A DNA stretch of 64,000 bases from Thermoleophilaceae bacterium. Its GTDB lineage: Bacteria > Actinomycetota > Thermoleophilia > Solirubrobacterales > Thermoleophilaceae. Below the pieces are notes generated by a model. That model ran no database searches, was not told the DNA's origin, and saw only the letters and a program-made list of their open reading frames with translations. The stretch lies in contig JAUJNZ010000002.1 of the NCBI GenBank assembly GCA_030447905.1, forward strand, positions 253,432 through 317,431, in the 5' to 3' direction. A program made the position numbers and the translations under genes. Positions 8,815 through 18,095 of this stretch are shown here, one piece after another; position 1 is the first letter of the stretch, and every line of letters begins with the position of its first letter.

Positions 8815-9197
8815 GGTCCCTCCCACGTAGAGCAGCAACGACACGGCTGCTCTACCAGGCGGCGCCATGTGCGCTGGTCGTGCCACGCGGAACCAATGCC
8901 CAAGGCGCAGGCTGTGGCTGTGACGGACAAAGGTCCGGGTACGCCCGGCGCCCGCGTGCCGCCGAAGGCGGCTCTCCGCGGCCAAGGATGCTCCAGCGCA
9001 TCCGCGTGGCGCTCAGCGGAGCGAGCCGGGCGGGAGCGGCGCGCGGAGGCGCTCGAGGTCCGCGTGCAGGCGAGATTGAGCGCGTCGAAGGCGTGGTCGC
9101 GGCCCCGGGGGAGCAATAGTCAAGCGCCCTGCGGCTTTGTCGCGCGCGCCGATCGGGTACTTCTATCCGCACCGACCTCGACGAACGGACCTCGCCC

Positions 9198-10340
9198 ATG
9201 GCGAAGCGGACCTCATCCGCGGTGCACACGGTCGACCTCGACCTTCACCCCAACGAGGCCTCGGACCTCCTGCCCGTCGATAACGAGCGCATCCTCGACG
9301 CGCACGGGTGGGGTCGAGCGTTCTGGACGGTGCTCGATGAGGGAGCGGTCGAGAACTGCGTCGCCTTGGTCGGTCACTCGGGGGGTGACGAGGAGGAGGG
9401 CGCCTGGGACATCGCCCGTCCACGCTTCCGTGTCGAGCGCAACGAGGAGGCCACAGAGGACGCCGAGGCTTGCGCCCGCCGGGACGGCTGGGTCTACCTT
9501 GTCGGTTCGCACTACGGCGGCAAGTCGGGCCCGCTCGAGGGCAAGCGGGCGTTTCTCGCGCGCTTCCGGGAGGACGACCACTCGGGGGTGGTCGATGCCC
9601 CCAAGGTGGAGATGCAGGTGGCCACGAACAAGTTCAGGCTTCACCGCGCCGTCAACGACGCGCTCGCCGCCTTCGGTCCCGAGCTGCTCGGTCCCGGGCC
9701 CAAGGCGCGCAAGCGGTTCCTCGCCAAGAAGCCGGAGGGGGTCGGCAAGCGGGCACGCGGGCGTGTGCTCAAGACCGACGTGCCGATCAACGTGGAGGGC
9801 GCTGCCTTCGACGATGAGGGCGCGCTGCTGCTCGGTCTGCGCTATCCGGTCACCGCCGAGGGCAACCCGATCATCGCCGAGCTCATGGGCATCGAGCGGC
9901 TGTTCGAGGACCGCCGCGCCGCGCCGGTCGCGCGGCGTTTCTGGGTCGTCCGCAACGTCGGGACCAACCAGGAGCCCGTCGGCTTCCGCGCGCTGCACCG
10001 GCGCGGGCGCGAGCTTCACGCGATCGTCGGAAACCTCGACTCGGTCGGCAAGCAAAGCACGCTGCTGGAGGACCATCCCGAGGGGGCCAAGGCGATGTGC
10101 AGCCACGTCCGGCTCAAGCTCTCGCGCGCCAAGGACGGCGGTCCGGTCGAGGCCGAGACCGTCCAGACCTTCGACCTGCCCAACGTCGAGGGACTCGCGG
10201 CGGGCTCGGCCGGTCGCTTCTACTACGTGACCGACGAGGATGACCGCGTGCACATGCGCCTCATGCGCCGCGAGACGGCGCAGCGCACGCGAAACAGTCC
10301 TACGAGCGCTGCCGGGGTGGTCAAGGCCGGCGCAAAGTAA
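9198..10340 (+). CDS. DUF3616-like beta-propeller-type protein
   Basis: A 380-residue protein of unknown biochemical function. Supporting features are repeated acidic strand-turn units, Y-L-V-G-S-H-Y-G-G (about 98-106), I-N-V-E-G-A-A-F-D (about 195-203), L-L-L-G-L-R-Y-P and N-V-E-G-L-A-A near the C-terminus. The recurrent V-E-G-[LA]-A motifs are typical of DUF3616 proteins, which are predicted propellers. There is no signal peptide. The start ATG at 9198 begins directly with homologous sequence. It is flanked by the recombinase on one side and the K+ channel on the other, with no operon partner. Confidence 0.5.
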   Translation: MAKRTSSAVHTVDLDLHPNEASDLLPVDNERILDAHGWGRAFWTVLDEGAVENCVALVGHSGGDEEEGAWDIARPRFRVERNEEATEDAEACARRDGWVYLVGSHYGGKSGPLEGKRAFLARFREDDHSGVVDAPKVEMQVATNKFRLHRAVNDALAAFGPELLGPGPKARKRFLAKKPEGVGKRARGRVLKTDVPINVEGAAFDDEGALLLGLRYPVTAEGNPIIAELMGIERLFEDRRAAPVARRFWVVRNVGTNQEPVGFRALHRRGRELHAIVGNLDSVGKQSTLLEDHPEGAKAMCSHVRLKLSRAKDGGPVEAETVQTFDLPNVEGLAAGSAGRFYYVTDEDDRVHMRLMRRETAQRTRNSPTSAAGVVKAGAK

Positions 10341-10506
10341 GCCGGCGGGTCCTCGCCTCGCGCTACGGTTCCGTCGTCGAGGACGGGCTAGCGACTCCAG
10401 CTCGGAGACCTGATGGTTCTTGGGCGTGCACTGAGGGCGCCATCCAGGCCGGGGGCCCGACGAGCGCCCGATCGACTACCCGTGTCGAGTCGCTCGCAGC
10501 GATCGC

Positions 10507-11544
10507 TCACGCGGGGGTTCGTGTCTCTGTTGTCGCGCACAGACAGAGCAGCCGATCGTCCGCCTCGATTTGCCCGGCACGTTCGTCGTCGAAGCCGATG
10601 ACCTCGTCGTCGCGGATGACCGCCACGAGCAGTTGGTCGCGCGGTCGCGTTCCCTCCGCTCCGATCTCCTCGGCGCGAGGCGGGCGTTCCACTATGTCGA
10701 GGCCGGATCCCGCGTCGAGAAGATCCTCGAGCACCCTCACAGTGGTCGGGGAATGTGTCGCGATCCCGAGCAGCCGCCCCGCCGCGCCAGAGGAGGTGAT
10801 CACCGAGTCGGCGCCGCTCTCGCGGAGCAGATGCACGTTCTCGGCCTCCCTCACCGCCGAGACAATGGTGGCGCGCCGGTTGAGCTCCCGTGCGGTCAGC
10901 GTCACGAGGACGGATGTGTCGTCGCGGTCGGGCGCGACCACGACCGCGCTGGCGTGCTCGACCTCAGCCTGATGGAGCACCCCCGCGCTCGCGGCGCTCC
11001 CGATGATCCCCGCGAAACCGTCCGCGTTCGCTCGGTCGATCACGTCGGAGCGCTCGTCGATCACCACGATCTGTTTCGGGTCGAGCCCCTTGCCGGTCAG
11101 CGCGTCGATCGCGCTCCGACCCTTGGTCCCGTACCCGCAGATGATGATGTGGTCGTGCAATCGCCTGCTCCAGCGCCGTAGACGAATCATGTGACGGCTG
11201 CGCTCGGTGAGGATCTCGACCGTCGTTCCCACGAGCAGGACGAGAAACAGCACTCGCGCCGGCGTCACGACCAGCGTAGTGACGAGTCGCGCGCCGTCGC
11301 TCACCGGCGTGATGTCGCCATAGCCGGTCGTGGTGACGCTGACGCTGGCGTAGTAGAGGGCGTCGAGGAAGGACACGCCGTCGCCGGCCGCATCGGTGTA
11401 GCCCGCGCGCCCGACGTAGGCCACCACTGCGATGAAGAGGATCGTCCCCGAGGCCACGGCGAACCGCGTCGCGAGCAGCCGGAAGGGACCGGGCTCTGTC
11501 CGCGGCAGTCGGATCCTTTGAGCGCTCGACCTGCCCTCGGCCAC
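10507..11544 (-). CDS. Two-TM potassium channel with RCK (TrkA-N/TrkA-C) domain
   Basis: A 345-residue protein of the KcsA/MthK type. TM1 lies at about 28-46, the pore helix and selectivity filter at 62-80 (T-T-T-G-Y-G-D-I-T-P at 71-80) and TM2 at about 88-110. A Rossmann RCK domain starts at 132 with I-I-I-C-G-Y-G-T-K-G. The last 70 residues correspond to a TrkA-C-like region ending in D-D-R-L-L-C-L-C. The protein should conduct K+ across the cytoplasmic membrane with gating by a ligand bound to the RCK ring. The filter is canonical. It is monocistronic as far as can be seen. Confidence 0.9.
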   Translation of the reverse strand: MAEGRSSAQRIRLPRTEPGPFRLLATRFAVASGTILFIAVVAYVGRAGYTDAAGDGVSFLDALYYASVSVTTTGYGDITPVSDGARLVTTLVVTPARVLFLVLLVGTTVEILTERSRHMIRLRRWSRRLHDHIIICGYGTKGRSAIDALTGKGLDPKQIVVIDERSDVIDRANADGFAGIIGSAASAGVLHQAEVEHASAVVVAPDRDDTSVLVTLTARELNRRATIVSAVREAENVHLLRESGADSVITSSGAAGRLLGIATHSPTTVRVLEDLLDAGSGLDIVERPPRAEEIGAEGTRPRDQLLVAVIRDDEVIGFDDERAGQIEADDRLLCLCATTETRTPA

Positions 11545-11678
11545 CGGAGGAACCTACCTGTGACGCGGACGTGTAAACCAGCGTACGGCCTCGACAGTCG
11601 CGCGACGATCGCGTCCGGGCGCGCGGCCGCTGCGCACTCGATCAAGTACCTGCCGGCGCGCGAGAGCTAGCGGATCGC

Positions 11679-13321
11679 TCAGGCGAGTAGATGCTCGAGC
11701 TCTCGACCGAGCTCGGGCCGGCGCCAGTTCGACCCGGCTGTTGTCTCGATGAGCAGCTCAGCACGCCCCGGCGCAAGGTCGAGCGTCGCGACGTGGTTTT
11801 CGTAGCTTGGATCGCCCACGATCCGCCAGCAGATCCTCTGGCCCGCAGAGCCAACCAGCCGGGCGAGCAGGCGACCTATCGCTCCCCCGCGCGCGAGAGT
11901 TCGCAACCCGCATCGTGACTTCTCTCGGGGGCGAGCTCCTTGCGATAGGAGAGAGCAGACGACTTGCCAGACCGCGCTGCGGGCTCCGGTGCCCACCCGG
12001 AAGCCGACCTCGGCGAGGTAGGAGTGGTGCACGTCGCCTGAGAGCAGGAGGAGAGACCTCGGAGGTGCTCCCAGGCCGCCCGTCGCAGCCGTCTCGAGGA
12101 GAGCTGTGACCCGTCGAAAGGAAGCCTGAAAGGAGGCCCAGTGGTCGAGCACCGCGACGCGGCGCAAGCGCTCGCCGAGTCGGGCTACCCACCCGCCCCA
12201 CGCGCCATCGCAGATCGCCTCGTTCCACGCCTCGAGGTGGTGGAGGCCATGACCCAGTAGGAAGGGGGACCGAGCTAGTGAGCAGGAGGTGATCGAAGTC
12301 ACCGCTCGCATGCTCTTCGATCCAAGCCCATTCCTCGTCGTCGACCATGCGCCTCTGTCCTGGGGCGAGCTCCCGCCCGGCACGGGAGTCGATCACGATC
12401 AGGCGGCTGTGTCCGAGATCGCGGCAGAAGCTCCACCGGCTAGCCCCCGCCTGTCGGTCGGCGTCGCGTGCAAAGGCGCGGAGGACCTCGGCCGCATCGT
12501 CTGCGGCGCACACACGGTCGAGCACGTCGCTCTGGGCGAGCTCTCCTGGTCCAGGTTGCCGAGGTGCTGATAGATCCAGTAGGCCACGAGCCCGTCGGTC
12601 ACCCGCCGCTCGTACCACGGCTCGCGGCGCTTCTCATCGAGCCACTGCTGGGAGATCTTCACTCGGCGTGGATCTCGTGGTCGTCGAAGACCATGAGCGT
12701 CGGCACCGTCGAGAGCAGCCACCGGATGGCCGGCTCGCTCCACGCCTCGCGGTAGGCGAGCGCAAACTCCGAGAATCCGTATACCTCGTCCTTCGGCGAG
12801 GGGTCGGTGTCTTCGCGGGAGCAGTCACCGCCTTCATAGCCGGGGGACAGATCGTCGGCGTAGATCTGGTCGCCGAGCATGAGCAGCGCATCGGGCCAGG
12901 TTTCGGGAGGGGACTTGGCCATTCGCAGTGCGAGCGCCTCTGAGCGCGTCGATGCCGTGCCCGCGCGGGTCTTGCGAGGCCGGGAGCGTGAAGGGGGGCT
13001 CATGCGGTAAGGACATTCGGCAAGAACCGAAGGTGAGCCTGAAGGCACTGCTCGCTCCTGGCGTTCGTATCGAACTAGGGGAAAGTCGGAGCCTGGCTCA
13101 GGCCATCGACGCTCTCCGTCGAGTTCGACGCCGTAGAGGTGCTCTGATCCCGGCTCGAGTCCGACCACGTGGACGACCGCGTAGTGGTGGCCCTCGACCT
13201 CGAAGGTGCGGGCGGTCGCTCCCGCGACCGCGACCTCACACGGGGCGCTCGTCTCCACCCATACCGTCGCCTCGGACTCACTGACGTAGCGGAGGATCGG
13301 CCCGAGCAGAAGAGACGGCAC
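11679..13321 (-). pseudogene. PhoD-like alkaline phosphatase/phosphodiesterase, multiply frameshifted
   Basis: Conserved PhoD-family blocks appear in order but in different frames. From GTG 13321 there is a fibronectin-like N-terminal domain, then L-M-L-G-D-Q-I-Y-A-D-D (about 12870) and V-F-D-D-H-E-I-H (about 12670), then K-I-S-Q-Q-W-L-D-E-K-R-R-E-P-W-Y-E, V-I-D-S-R-A-G-R-E-L-A-P (about 12380), L-L-G-H-G-L-H-H-L-E-A-W-N (about 12240) and L-L-S-G-D-V-H-H-S-Y (about 12045), and a C-terminus ending at 11679. At least six indels are needed to read the whole protein. The metal-binding Asp/His motifs are all still recognisable, so the loss of function, if real, is recent. The intact enzyme would be a metal-dependent phosphoesterase of about 540 residues. 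Confidence 0.7.
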
Positions 13322-13950
13322 GCGGGGAACCTACAGCGCCGAGGTGGACCGGCCGCCGCGCCGAGCGACCCTGGGCAGAGTCGCGCGAGGCTGAGATCGC
13401 GGTACTCGATGATCCGCCTGAGTTGGGCGACCCAGCCGCAGTCGACAGCGCACTCGACGACGATTACGTGGGCGTACTGCCGACGAGGGCGACGGTCGAG
13501 CAGTACGCGAAGTGGTCGGCGAGACCATGTTGCACCGTCTCTCGCACGCTGGGTTGGCGTTGGTGTGGAGTTGAAAGACGGGTGCCTGAACCTCGGGGAC
13601 ATTGCCGAGAAGGCGAACGTTCTCATCGATGGCCTCTGGCCGGTGCTGGGGTGGCCGGCGGAGTGCTCGCGACCACCGCGTTGCCGCGCTTGTCGTCTCC
13701 AAGGGGGCAAAGCACCTCACCGGCACGGCCCAGATCAGGGTCGTCGGGCTTGTCCGGTCGGTAGCCGGCACCCGCATCCCCCAGCGCGGAGCGTAAAGGC
13801 CAGGCAATCGTGCGACGCGACCCTGCCTAGTTTCCGAGATCTTGCTGCGCTCTCGCTTCGCCGCGAACAGGAGCCGCGCCGCGCCGCGAGTGGGGGCGTG
13901 ACGTCCCGCGCCGCGCTACGCGGCCTGCCTCCGGAGCCGCGTCGGACCGA
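13322..13950. other. Stretch without a recognised gene in the indel-rich tract
   Basis: About 630 bases between the broken phosphatase and the broken membrane reductase. Open frames on both strands are Arg/Ser/Pro rich and show no family motif. A minus-strand segment near 13400-13480 (Y-A-H-V-I-V-V-E-C-A) looks protein-like, but I cannot extend it or name it. It may be another degraded gene. Confidence 0.3.
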
Positions 13951-13959
13951 GCCGTGCGT

Positions 13960-14602
13960 CGCCGTGGTCGGCGCCCGCCCCGGCGGCGCATGCGGTGTGC
14001 CTGGAAGGTGCCGCCAGACCGATTGCACCGAAGCCGAGGAGCACCGGCGTGCCGGAGCTCGTCGAGGGCGCCGTCGGTGAGCACGGCGTGCCCCACCCCG
14101 AGCACCATGAAGACGACCGCGAAATAAAGGTGGAGGATCAGCCACGTCCCGGTTCGGATGGGCAGGCGCGGTAGGTCGCGCCAAGGATGACCGTCGCGAT
14201 CAGGCGATCAGCGCGATGAGCGCCATACGCTCGCGTGGGTCCATCCGGCGACATGGCGAAGAGCGTGTCGTCGACCTCCACGAGGAACAGCGCGCCCACG
14301 TGAGCGACGACCAGGCTCAGCACGACGGTCCCGAGCACGCGATGCCAGCGCAGGCGGCGTCGACCGGCGGCGCCGCCCCGGGCGCCGGCACGCGCGGCGA
14401 GGAACGGCTGAAGCGCCAGGGCCGATACCGCGAGCGCACCTGCGGCCGTCGAGAGGACGAGCGCCGCAGGCGCGGCGGACAGATGGAAGTCGGACAGCGC
14501 GAGGACGAGCGGCAGCGCGGCAAGCGCCGCCACGGCGGTGGCGGACGCGAGCCGGCGCGCGCGCGGCCGAGCGCCGGAGGAAAGCCGGGCCGCGTCAGCC
14601 AT
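13960..14602 (-). pseudogene. Ferric-reductase-like transmembrane protein, frameshifted
   Basis: The first frame (from 14602) gives an Ala/Leu-rich membrane protein with hydrophobic segments at about residues 20-38, 45-68 and 90-108, and W-H-R-V-L-G-T ... V-A-H-V-G-A-L-F containing the spaced histidines expected of a haem-binding ferric reductase/cytochrome b561-like fold. The frame is lost near 14190. A different frame continues with L-I-L-H-L-Y-F-A-V-V-F-M-V-L-G-V-G-H-A-V-L (about 14070-14140), another membrane helix with two histidines, before homology fades. The gene overlaps the end of the upstream intradiol-like gene by 8 bases, so the two were probably co-transcribed. Function is inferred from the haem-ligand pattern only. 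Confidence 0.5.
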
Positions 14603-15172
14603 CGCGGGCGAGCGTCAGGTTGACCGTCGCGCGCTTGTCGTCGAGGTCGACGACCCGGCGAATGAAGACCTGCTCGAACCACTCGCCGTCGTAGGCGACA
14701 TAGATGTTCGGCTGCCGAACTGCGGCACGGTGGGGGCGGTCTCGATGCGGTAGCGACCGTCCTCGCCGGTCCGCACGGTGGCGCGGTTGTCGGTCTCGGC
14801 GCCGGTCTCGGTCGCAAGCCAGACCTGGATCGGGACGCCGGCAAGCGGCCGGCACCCTTGGCCGAGCGCACGCGACCGGTGATCACGAAGCCGTCGCCGA
14901 GCGACGCGACGGCAGGGGCATCGGGATGTAGTTGTTGTCGCCGCCGGGATTGCTCTCGGTCGCCTCGCAGTCGCGCCGCCTCGAGGTCTCAGCGCCCGCG
15001 CCGGGCTGGCCGCCCGCGCACCGGGCGCCGCCGGGCCTGCGCTGACGCTTCCTACATCGCTCGCCCCCGTTCCCGAGATCTCGCTGGTCGCAAGGGCGAA
15101 GGCGATCCCAGCAGTTGCGAGCGTCAGCGCCAGGCCGAGCAAGCGGGATCGGGGAGTCATCAGGCTTGCCAC
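14595..15172 (-). pseudogene. Exported intradiol-dioxygenase-like protein, frameshifted
   Basis: An N-terminal hydrophobic segment (L-L-G-L-A-L-T-L-A-T-A-G-I-A-F-A-L) looks like a signal peptide or anchor. Later pieces in other frames read C-E-A-T-E-S-N-P-G-G-D-N-N-Y-I-P-M-P (near 14960-14910), L-A-G-V-P-I-Q-V-W-L-A-T-E-T (14840-14800), D-G-R-Y-R-I-E-T-A-P and N-I-Y-V-A-Y-D-G-E-W-F-E-Q-V-F (14710-14660), ending in a strand at 14600. This is the order expected for the beta-sandwich of intradiol ring-cleavage dioxygenase-like proteins, many of which lack catalytic iron ligands. I see D-N-x-Y but not the complete two-Tyr/two-His set. At least four indels are needed in under 600 bases. Confidence 0.45.
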
Positions 15173-15415
15173 TCGCCGACGGCTCGCCGCGACGGCCGGT
15201 GCGGCTGCTCCAAGGACACGTGGACAAGGCTTAGCGGTTTCGTCTAAACGCCGCCTCAGGCTGAGAAGGCGGGCAGCGGCATGACTGAGTCCTCAGTCTG
15301 GAGTCCCTGCAGCCCGACGCTCTGCCGGCTGGCAGTCCTCGCACCCGAGCGCCGGGCTTTCGCACTTGGCTTCGCGCGGGAGCGGGCCCGCGCCCTTCGC
15401 CTGGCGCGTGGTCGA

Positions 15416-15586
15416 TCAGACGACCTCGAAGTGGCGTGAGGCGACCTCCCTACCTCCTCTGGCGTCGGATCGCCGCTCGCGAGGAGCTCTCCGAGGTCGC
15501 GCATGTAGTTCTCCCAGCCGGCCGGCGTGTTGAAGTTGAGGAAACGGACTGGCTCCTCGCTTGTGTTCGAGAAGGTGTGGACAGGA
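15416..15586 (-). pseudogene. Cupin gene, 3' fragment (interrupted by IS256-family element)
   Basis: The minus strand reads H-T-F-S-N-T-S-E-E-P-V-R-F-L-N-F-N-T-P, the second half of a cupin barrel, followed by W-E-N-Y-M-R-D-L-G-E-L-L and, after one further frameshift, a C-terminus ending H-F-E-V-V at 15416. It lacks the first half of the domain. That half lies at 16946-17213 on the same strand and ends I-P-P-G-T-V. Joining base 16946 to base 15578 restores I-P-P-G-T-V-H-T-F in frame, so this is the displaced 3' part of one cupin gene of about 145 codons. Confidence 0.75.
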
Positions 15587-15601
15587 GCTTGTCCTTGCAA
15601 T

Positions 15602-15625
15602 CCGTAGAACTTGGAGGCGGCGGTC
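15602..15625 (+). repeat. Left terminal inverted repeat of the IS256-family element
   Basis: A 24-base sequence that matches the reverse complement of 16914-16935 with one substitution and one small indel in the GAACTT-G region. It starts about 15 bases inside the inferred element end. Confidence 0.65.
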
Positions 15626-15698
15626 TTCCGCCTCGTCCGGCTCCGATGGGAGCTTGACGAGCGCGACCAAGTCCTACGAGACGAGGAGGAACCGCCGC

Positions 15699-16850
15699 AT
15701 GAAGACCGTAACGACCGATCCGGCCGCCACCCCGTGCGCGACGGCCGACGAGCTGCCCGCGCGCGCGTGCAGGAGGCCCTCGGCGAACTCGCCGGCGCCG
15801 CCAAGGAGGCTTGATGGCTCTGTCGGTCGGCGTCGGGCTCGGAGTGCTGCACGAGCTCATGGAGGCCGAGGTCGAGGAGGTCGTCGGCCCTAAAGGCAAG
15901 CACGATCCCGCTCGAGAGGCCAAGCGCCACGGCCACGAGCCGACGTCCGGCCCGGCGCCCGCAGGGTCCTGATCAGCCGTCCTCGCGTGCGAAGCGCCGA
16001 CGACGAGCGCGAGGCTGCCCTCGCCACCTTCTCCCACTTCGCGGCGCGCGATCCCCTCTCAGACGTCGTGCTCCAGCGCATGCTGTGCGGCGTCTCGACG
16101 CGTCGCCTCCAGCACCGGCGAGCCGCTTGAGGCGGTCGAGCGCTGGATGAGGTCGTCGGTTCGCACTCGTGGCCAAGACCGCCGAGAACCTCGCCGCGAT
16201 GAGCCGGCGCCTCGACGACGTGCGCGCGGTGCTGATGCTCGACGGGATCGAGCTCAAGGGCCACTGCGCCGTGGTGGCGCTCGATCACCACCGAGGGCGT
16301 CAACGGGCTCTGGGAAGTCGACCGAGAAGCCGCCGTGGCCACCGCGCTGCTGGCGTGTCGACCGCGGCCTCGACCCTCCCAGGGTGTCCTCGCCGTGATC
16401 GACGGCGCGAAGGCGCTCTGCAAGGCGGTGCGCGACGTGCTCGGCACGAAGACGCCCATCCAGCGCTGCATCCGCCACAAGGAGCGGAATGTCCAAGACC
16501 ACTACCCGAGCGTGACCGGGCGAGCGTCCGCCGCCTGCGGCGAGGTCGGGACGCACCAGGCTCGGGAAGAGCTTGCCGTCCTCGCGTCCGAGCTCGAGCG
16601 CCTGCCGCCGCGCTGCGGAGGGCTCGAGGAGACCCTGACCATCAAGGCTCGCGGCACCCTCAAGCGCACGCTCCAGAGCACGAACCCGTGCGAGTCGATG
16701 ATCGAGTGCGTCCGGCGATCCTCGCGCAACGTCAAGCGCTGGCAGTCGGGCGAGAAGGTGCGCTGGACAGCCGCCGGGCTCGAGGCCGATGCAGTTCCGA
16801 CGCGTGATCGGCTACCGGACCAAGCTGCGTCGCCATCGAGGGTGAGTTGA
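15699..16850 (+). pseudogene. IS256 (mutator-type) transposase, multiply frameshifted
   Basis: From ATG 15699, preceded by an AGGAGGA ribosome-binding site at 15685-15691, conserved transposase blocks appear in three frames: V-Q-E-A-L-G-E-L (about 15765), L-H-E-L-M-E-A-E-V-E-E-V-V-G (about 15850), L-M-L-D-G-I-E-L-K-G-H (first catalytic Asp, about 16240), A-V-I-D-G-A-K-A-L (second Asp, about 16400), I-Q-R-C-I-R-H-K-E-R-N-V (about 16460) and T-L-K-R-T-L-Q-S-T-N-P-C-E-S-M-I-E (third acidic residue, about 16690). The region ends with R-V-I-G-Y-R near 16820. The DDE triad residues are visible, but at least six indels and internal stops make it inactive as written. Confidence 0.85.
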
Positions 16851-16913
16851 CCGTCCCATCACCGACCACGGCGCAGGAGGTCGTCGCCTGTCCCGCTTGA
16901 GATGATTCACCAG

Positions 16914-16935
16914 GACCGCCGCCGAAGTTCCACGG
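16914..16935 (-). repeat. Right terminal inverted repeat of the IS256-family element
   Basis: A 22-base inverted partner of 15602-15625, about 10 bases inside the inferred right end of the element. Confidence 0.65.
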
Positions 16936-16945
16936 CGATCGGGCC

Positions 16946-17213
16946 GGACAGTGCCGGGAGGGATGCAGACGAAGGACCCTGCTTCGAGCTCGAGGGTGTC
17001 CTCGGCGAGTTTCACGGTCAGGACGCCCTGGAGCACATAGAACATGTCGTGCAGATGACGATGCCGGTGGGGCGGCGGTCCCGCGAAGCCTGGCTGGGCC
17101 ACCGCCTCGCCGAGATAGAGAGAGCCGGCGGTGTCTTCGCCTGTCGCCTTGATCGTGACGGCCGACGGGCCGCCGATGTGCTCGGCCTGGCCGGGGCGGT
17201 GGACTACTGCCAT
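16946..17213 (-). pseudogene. Cupin gene, 5' fragment (interrupted by IS256-family element)
   Basis: ATG 17213 starts a cupin with the metal-binding motif G-P-P-P-H-R-H-R-H-L-H-D-M-F-Y-V-L-Q-G (about 45-63), then an L-E-A-G-S-F-V-C-I-P-P-G-T-V strand. The open frame continues to 16812, but after V89 the translation is element sequence. The metal-site histidines of motif 1 are intact, while motif 2 lies in the 3' fragment at 15416-15586. The intact protein would be a small single-domain cupin of unknown substrate. The longer in-frame upstream stretch (to 17333) is Arg-rich and not homologous, so it was excluded. Confidence 0.75.
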
Positions 17214-17436
17214 GTGGTGTCTCCTTCGACGCTTCGGTCGTTCGTGCCTCGAGGTCCAGACGCTCCCAGACCGGCTGAGGTCGAGCGACGGGGGCCGCCC
17301 GGCATCCATACCGCAGGCGTCGTCGAGGCGCACTCAGGCCGGGTGCCCCGCTTGCGCTTCGCGCGAATTCCGGAGCTGACCAACCGCTCCTAGTGGGAGG
17401 TCGCATACCCCAGCATGGAGTCGCCCTTGGTGTGAA

Positions 17437-17771
17437 TCAGCGTTTTGGCGGGAGAGAGCGGGCGTACGCGACGCCCCGCCTGACCCACGGCTCGAGCTGG
17501 CGCTTGGTCCGCAGGCCCTCGACGTCGACTCGTAGCCAACCCTGCATCGGGCGCCCGCGCATCTCGAAGGGCCGGGCATGCGGCTTGGTGACGAGCGCGT
17601 CGGTGTCCTTCGGGTCGACACGCACCATCAGACCGCCCTGGCCGCTGGCCCCCACCGACATATTGCCGCCGACAGGAAGGCGAGACCTCCGAACATCTTC
17701 TTCTCCGTGACGTCGGGGTTGCCGGCGACGAGCTCCCGTATGCGGTTGGCGAGATCTTCGTCGTAGGCCAC
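17437..17771 (-). pseudogene. TfoX N-terminal domain protein, single frameshift
   Basis: GTG 17771 begins A-Y-D-E-D-L-A-N-R-I-R-E-L-V and runs to K-K-M-F-G-G-L-A-F-L, the classical opening of TfoX_N proteins. One base is missing near 17665. The next frame then gives N-M-S-V-G-A-S-G-Q-G-G-L-M-V-R-V, P-F-E-M-R-G-R-P-M-Q-G-W and a C-terminus ending S-L-P-P-K-R at 17437. The total of about 110 residues matches stand-alone TfoX_N proteins, whose molecular role is not established outside competence regulators. Apart from the indel the gene looks fully conserved, so it could be functional if the indel is an error. Confidence 0.75.
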
Positions 17772-17804
17772 TCGGTCATCATCGTCTATACAGCAGAGAC
17801 AGCG

Positions 17805-18092
17805 CTAAAGACCAGCGGTAGCCCGGTCAGCCGACCTCCAAGTACCTTTGCAGCGCCTTCGAATAACGGCGGAGGTGGTCTCGTGGTCGCGCTCGGCTCG
17901 TTGGGCGAGCGCCTGGCGTAGTTCGGGGTCGAGCCGCACGGACTCGACGGCGGCGGGACCCGAGCCGATCGCTGGCCGTCCGGCGCGACGGCGCATCGTC
18001 TGCTCAACGTCGTACCCAGCCTCGGCCTTATCGGCGAGCTCGGCGATAATGGGCTTGCCGCTGGCGGTCCGGCCGTGAGCCTCTTTTCCCAT
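17805..18092 (-). CDS. Ribbon-helix-helix (CopG-like) antitoxin, C-terminus frameshifted
   Basis: The central part, E-S-V-R-L-D-P-E-L-R-Q-A-L-A-Q-R-A (about 50-66) followed by T-T-S-A-V-I-R-R, is a typical ribbon-helix-helix: one DNA-contacting strand and two helices. The frame as written ends in an Arg/Thr-rich tail. Reading one frame over from about 17862 gives A-L-Q-R-Y-L-E-V-G and a stop at about 17828, the expected C-terminus. It lies 3 bases after the presumed toxin gene on the same strand. Such pairs are usually autoregulated through RHH binding to the promoter. Confidence 0.6.
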   Translation of the reverse strand: MGKEAHGRTASGKPIIAELADKAEAGYDVEQTMRRRAGRPAIGSGPAAVESVRLDPELRQALAQRAERDHETTSAVIRRRCKGTWRSADRATAGL

Positions 18093-18095
18093 CGG

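Larger units (their letters stand above)
15587..16945 (+). mobile_element. IS256-family insertion sequence, decayed, inserted in a cupin gene
   Basis: The boundaries come from the interrupted cupin gene. The flanks carry GGACAGGA (15579-15586) and GGACAGTG (16946-16953), an imperfect 8-bp direct repeat identical in the first six bases, matching the 8-9 bp target duplications of IS256-family elements. Near the ends are inverted repeats: CCGTAGAACTTGGAGGCGG (from 15602, plus strand) and CCGTGGAACTTCGGCGG (from 16935, minus strand), extending to GGTC. The length of about 1.36 kb fits the family. The only gene inside is a frameshifted transposase. Confidence 0.75.

Noticed and set aside
8524..10230. 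A 568-codon plus-strand open frame spanning the recombinase and the DUF3616-like gene
   Set aside because: The first part is antisense to the recombinase and the second is a shifted frame of the real 380-residue protein; there is no continuous homology.
13331..13807. A 158-codon minus-strand open frame between phosphatase and reductase remnants
   Set aside because: Its composition is Arg/Pro/Ser rich with no motif; it may include remains of a gene, but nothing can be named.
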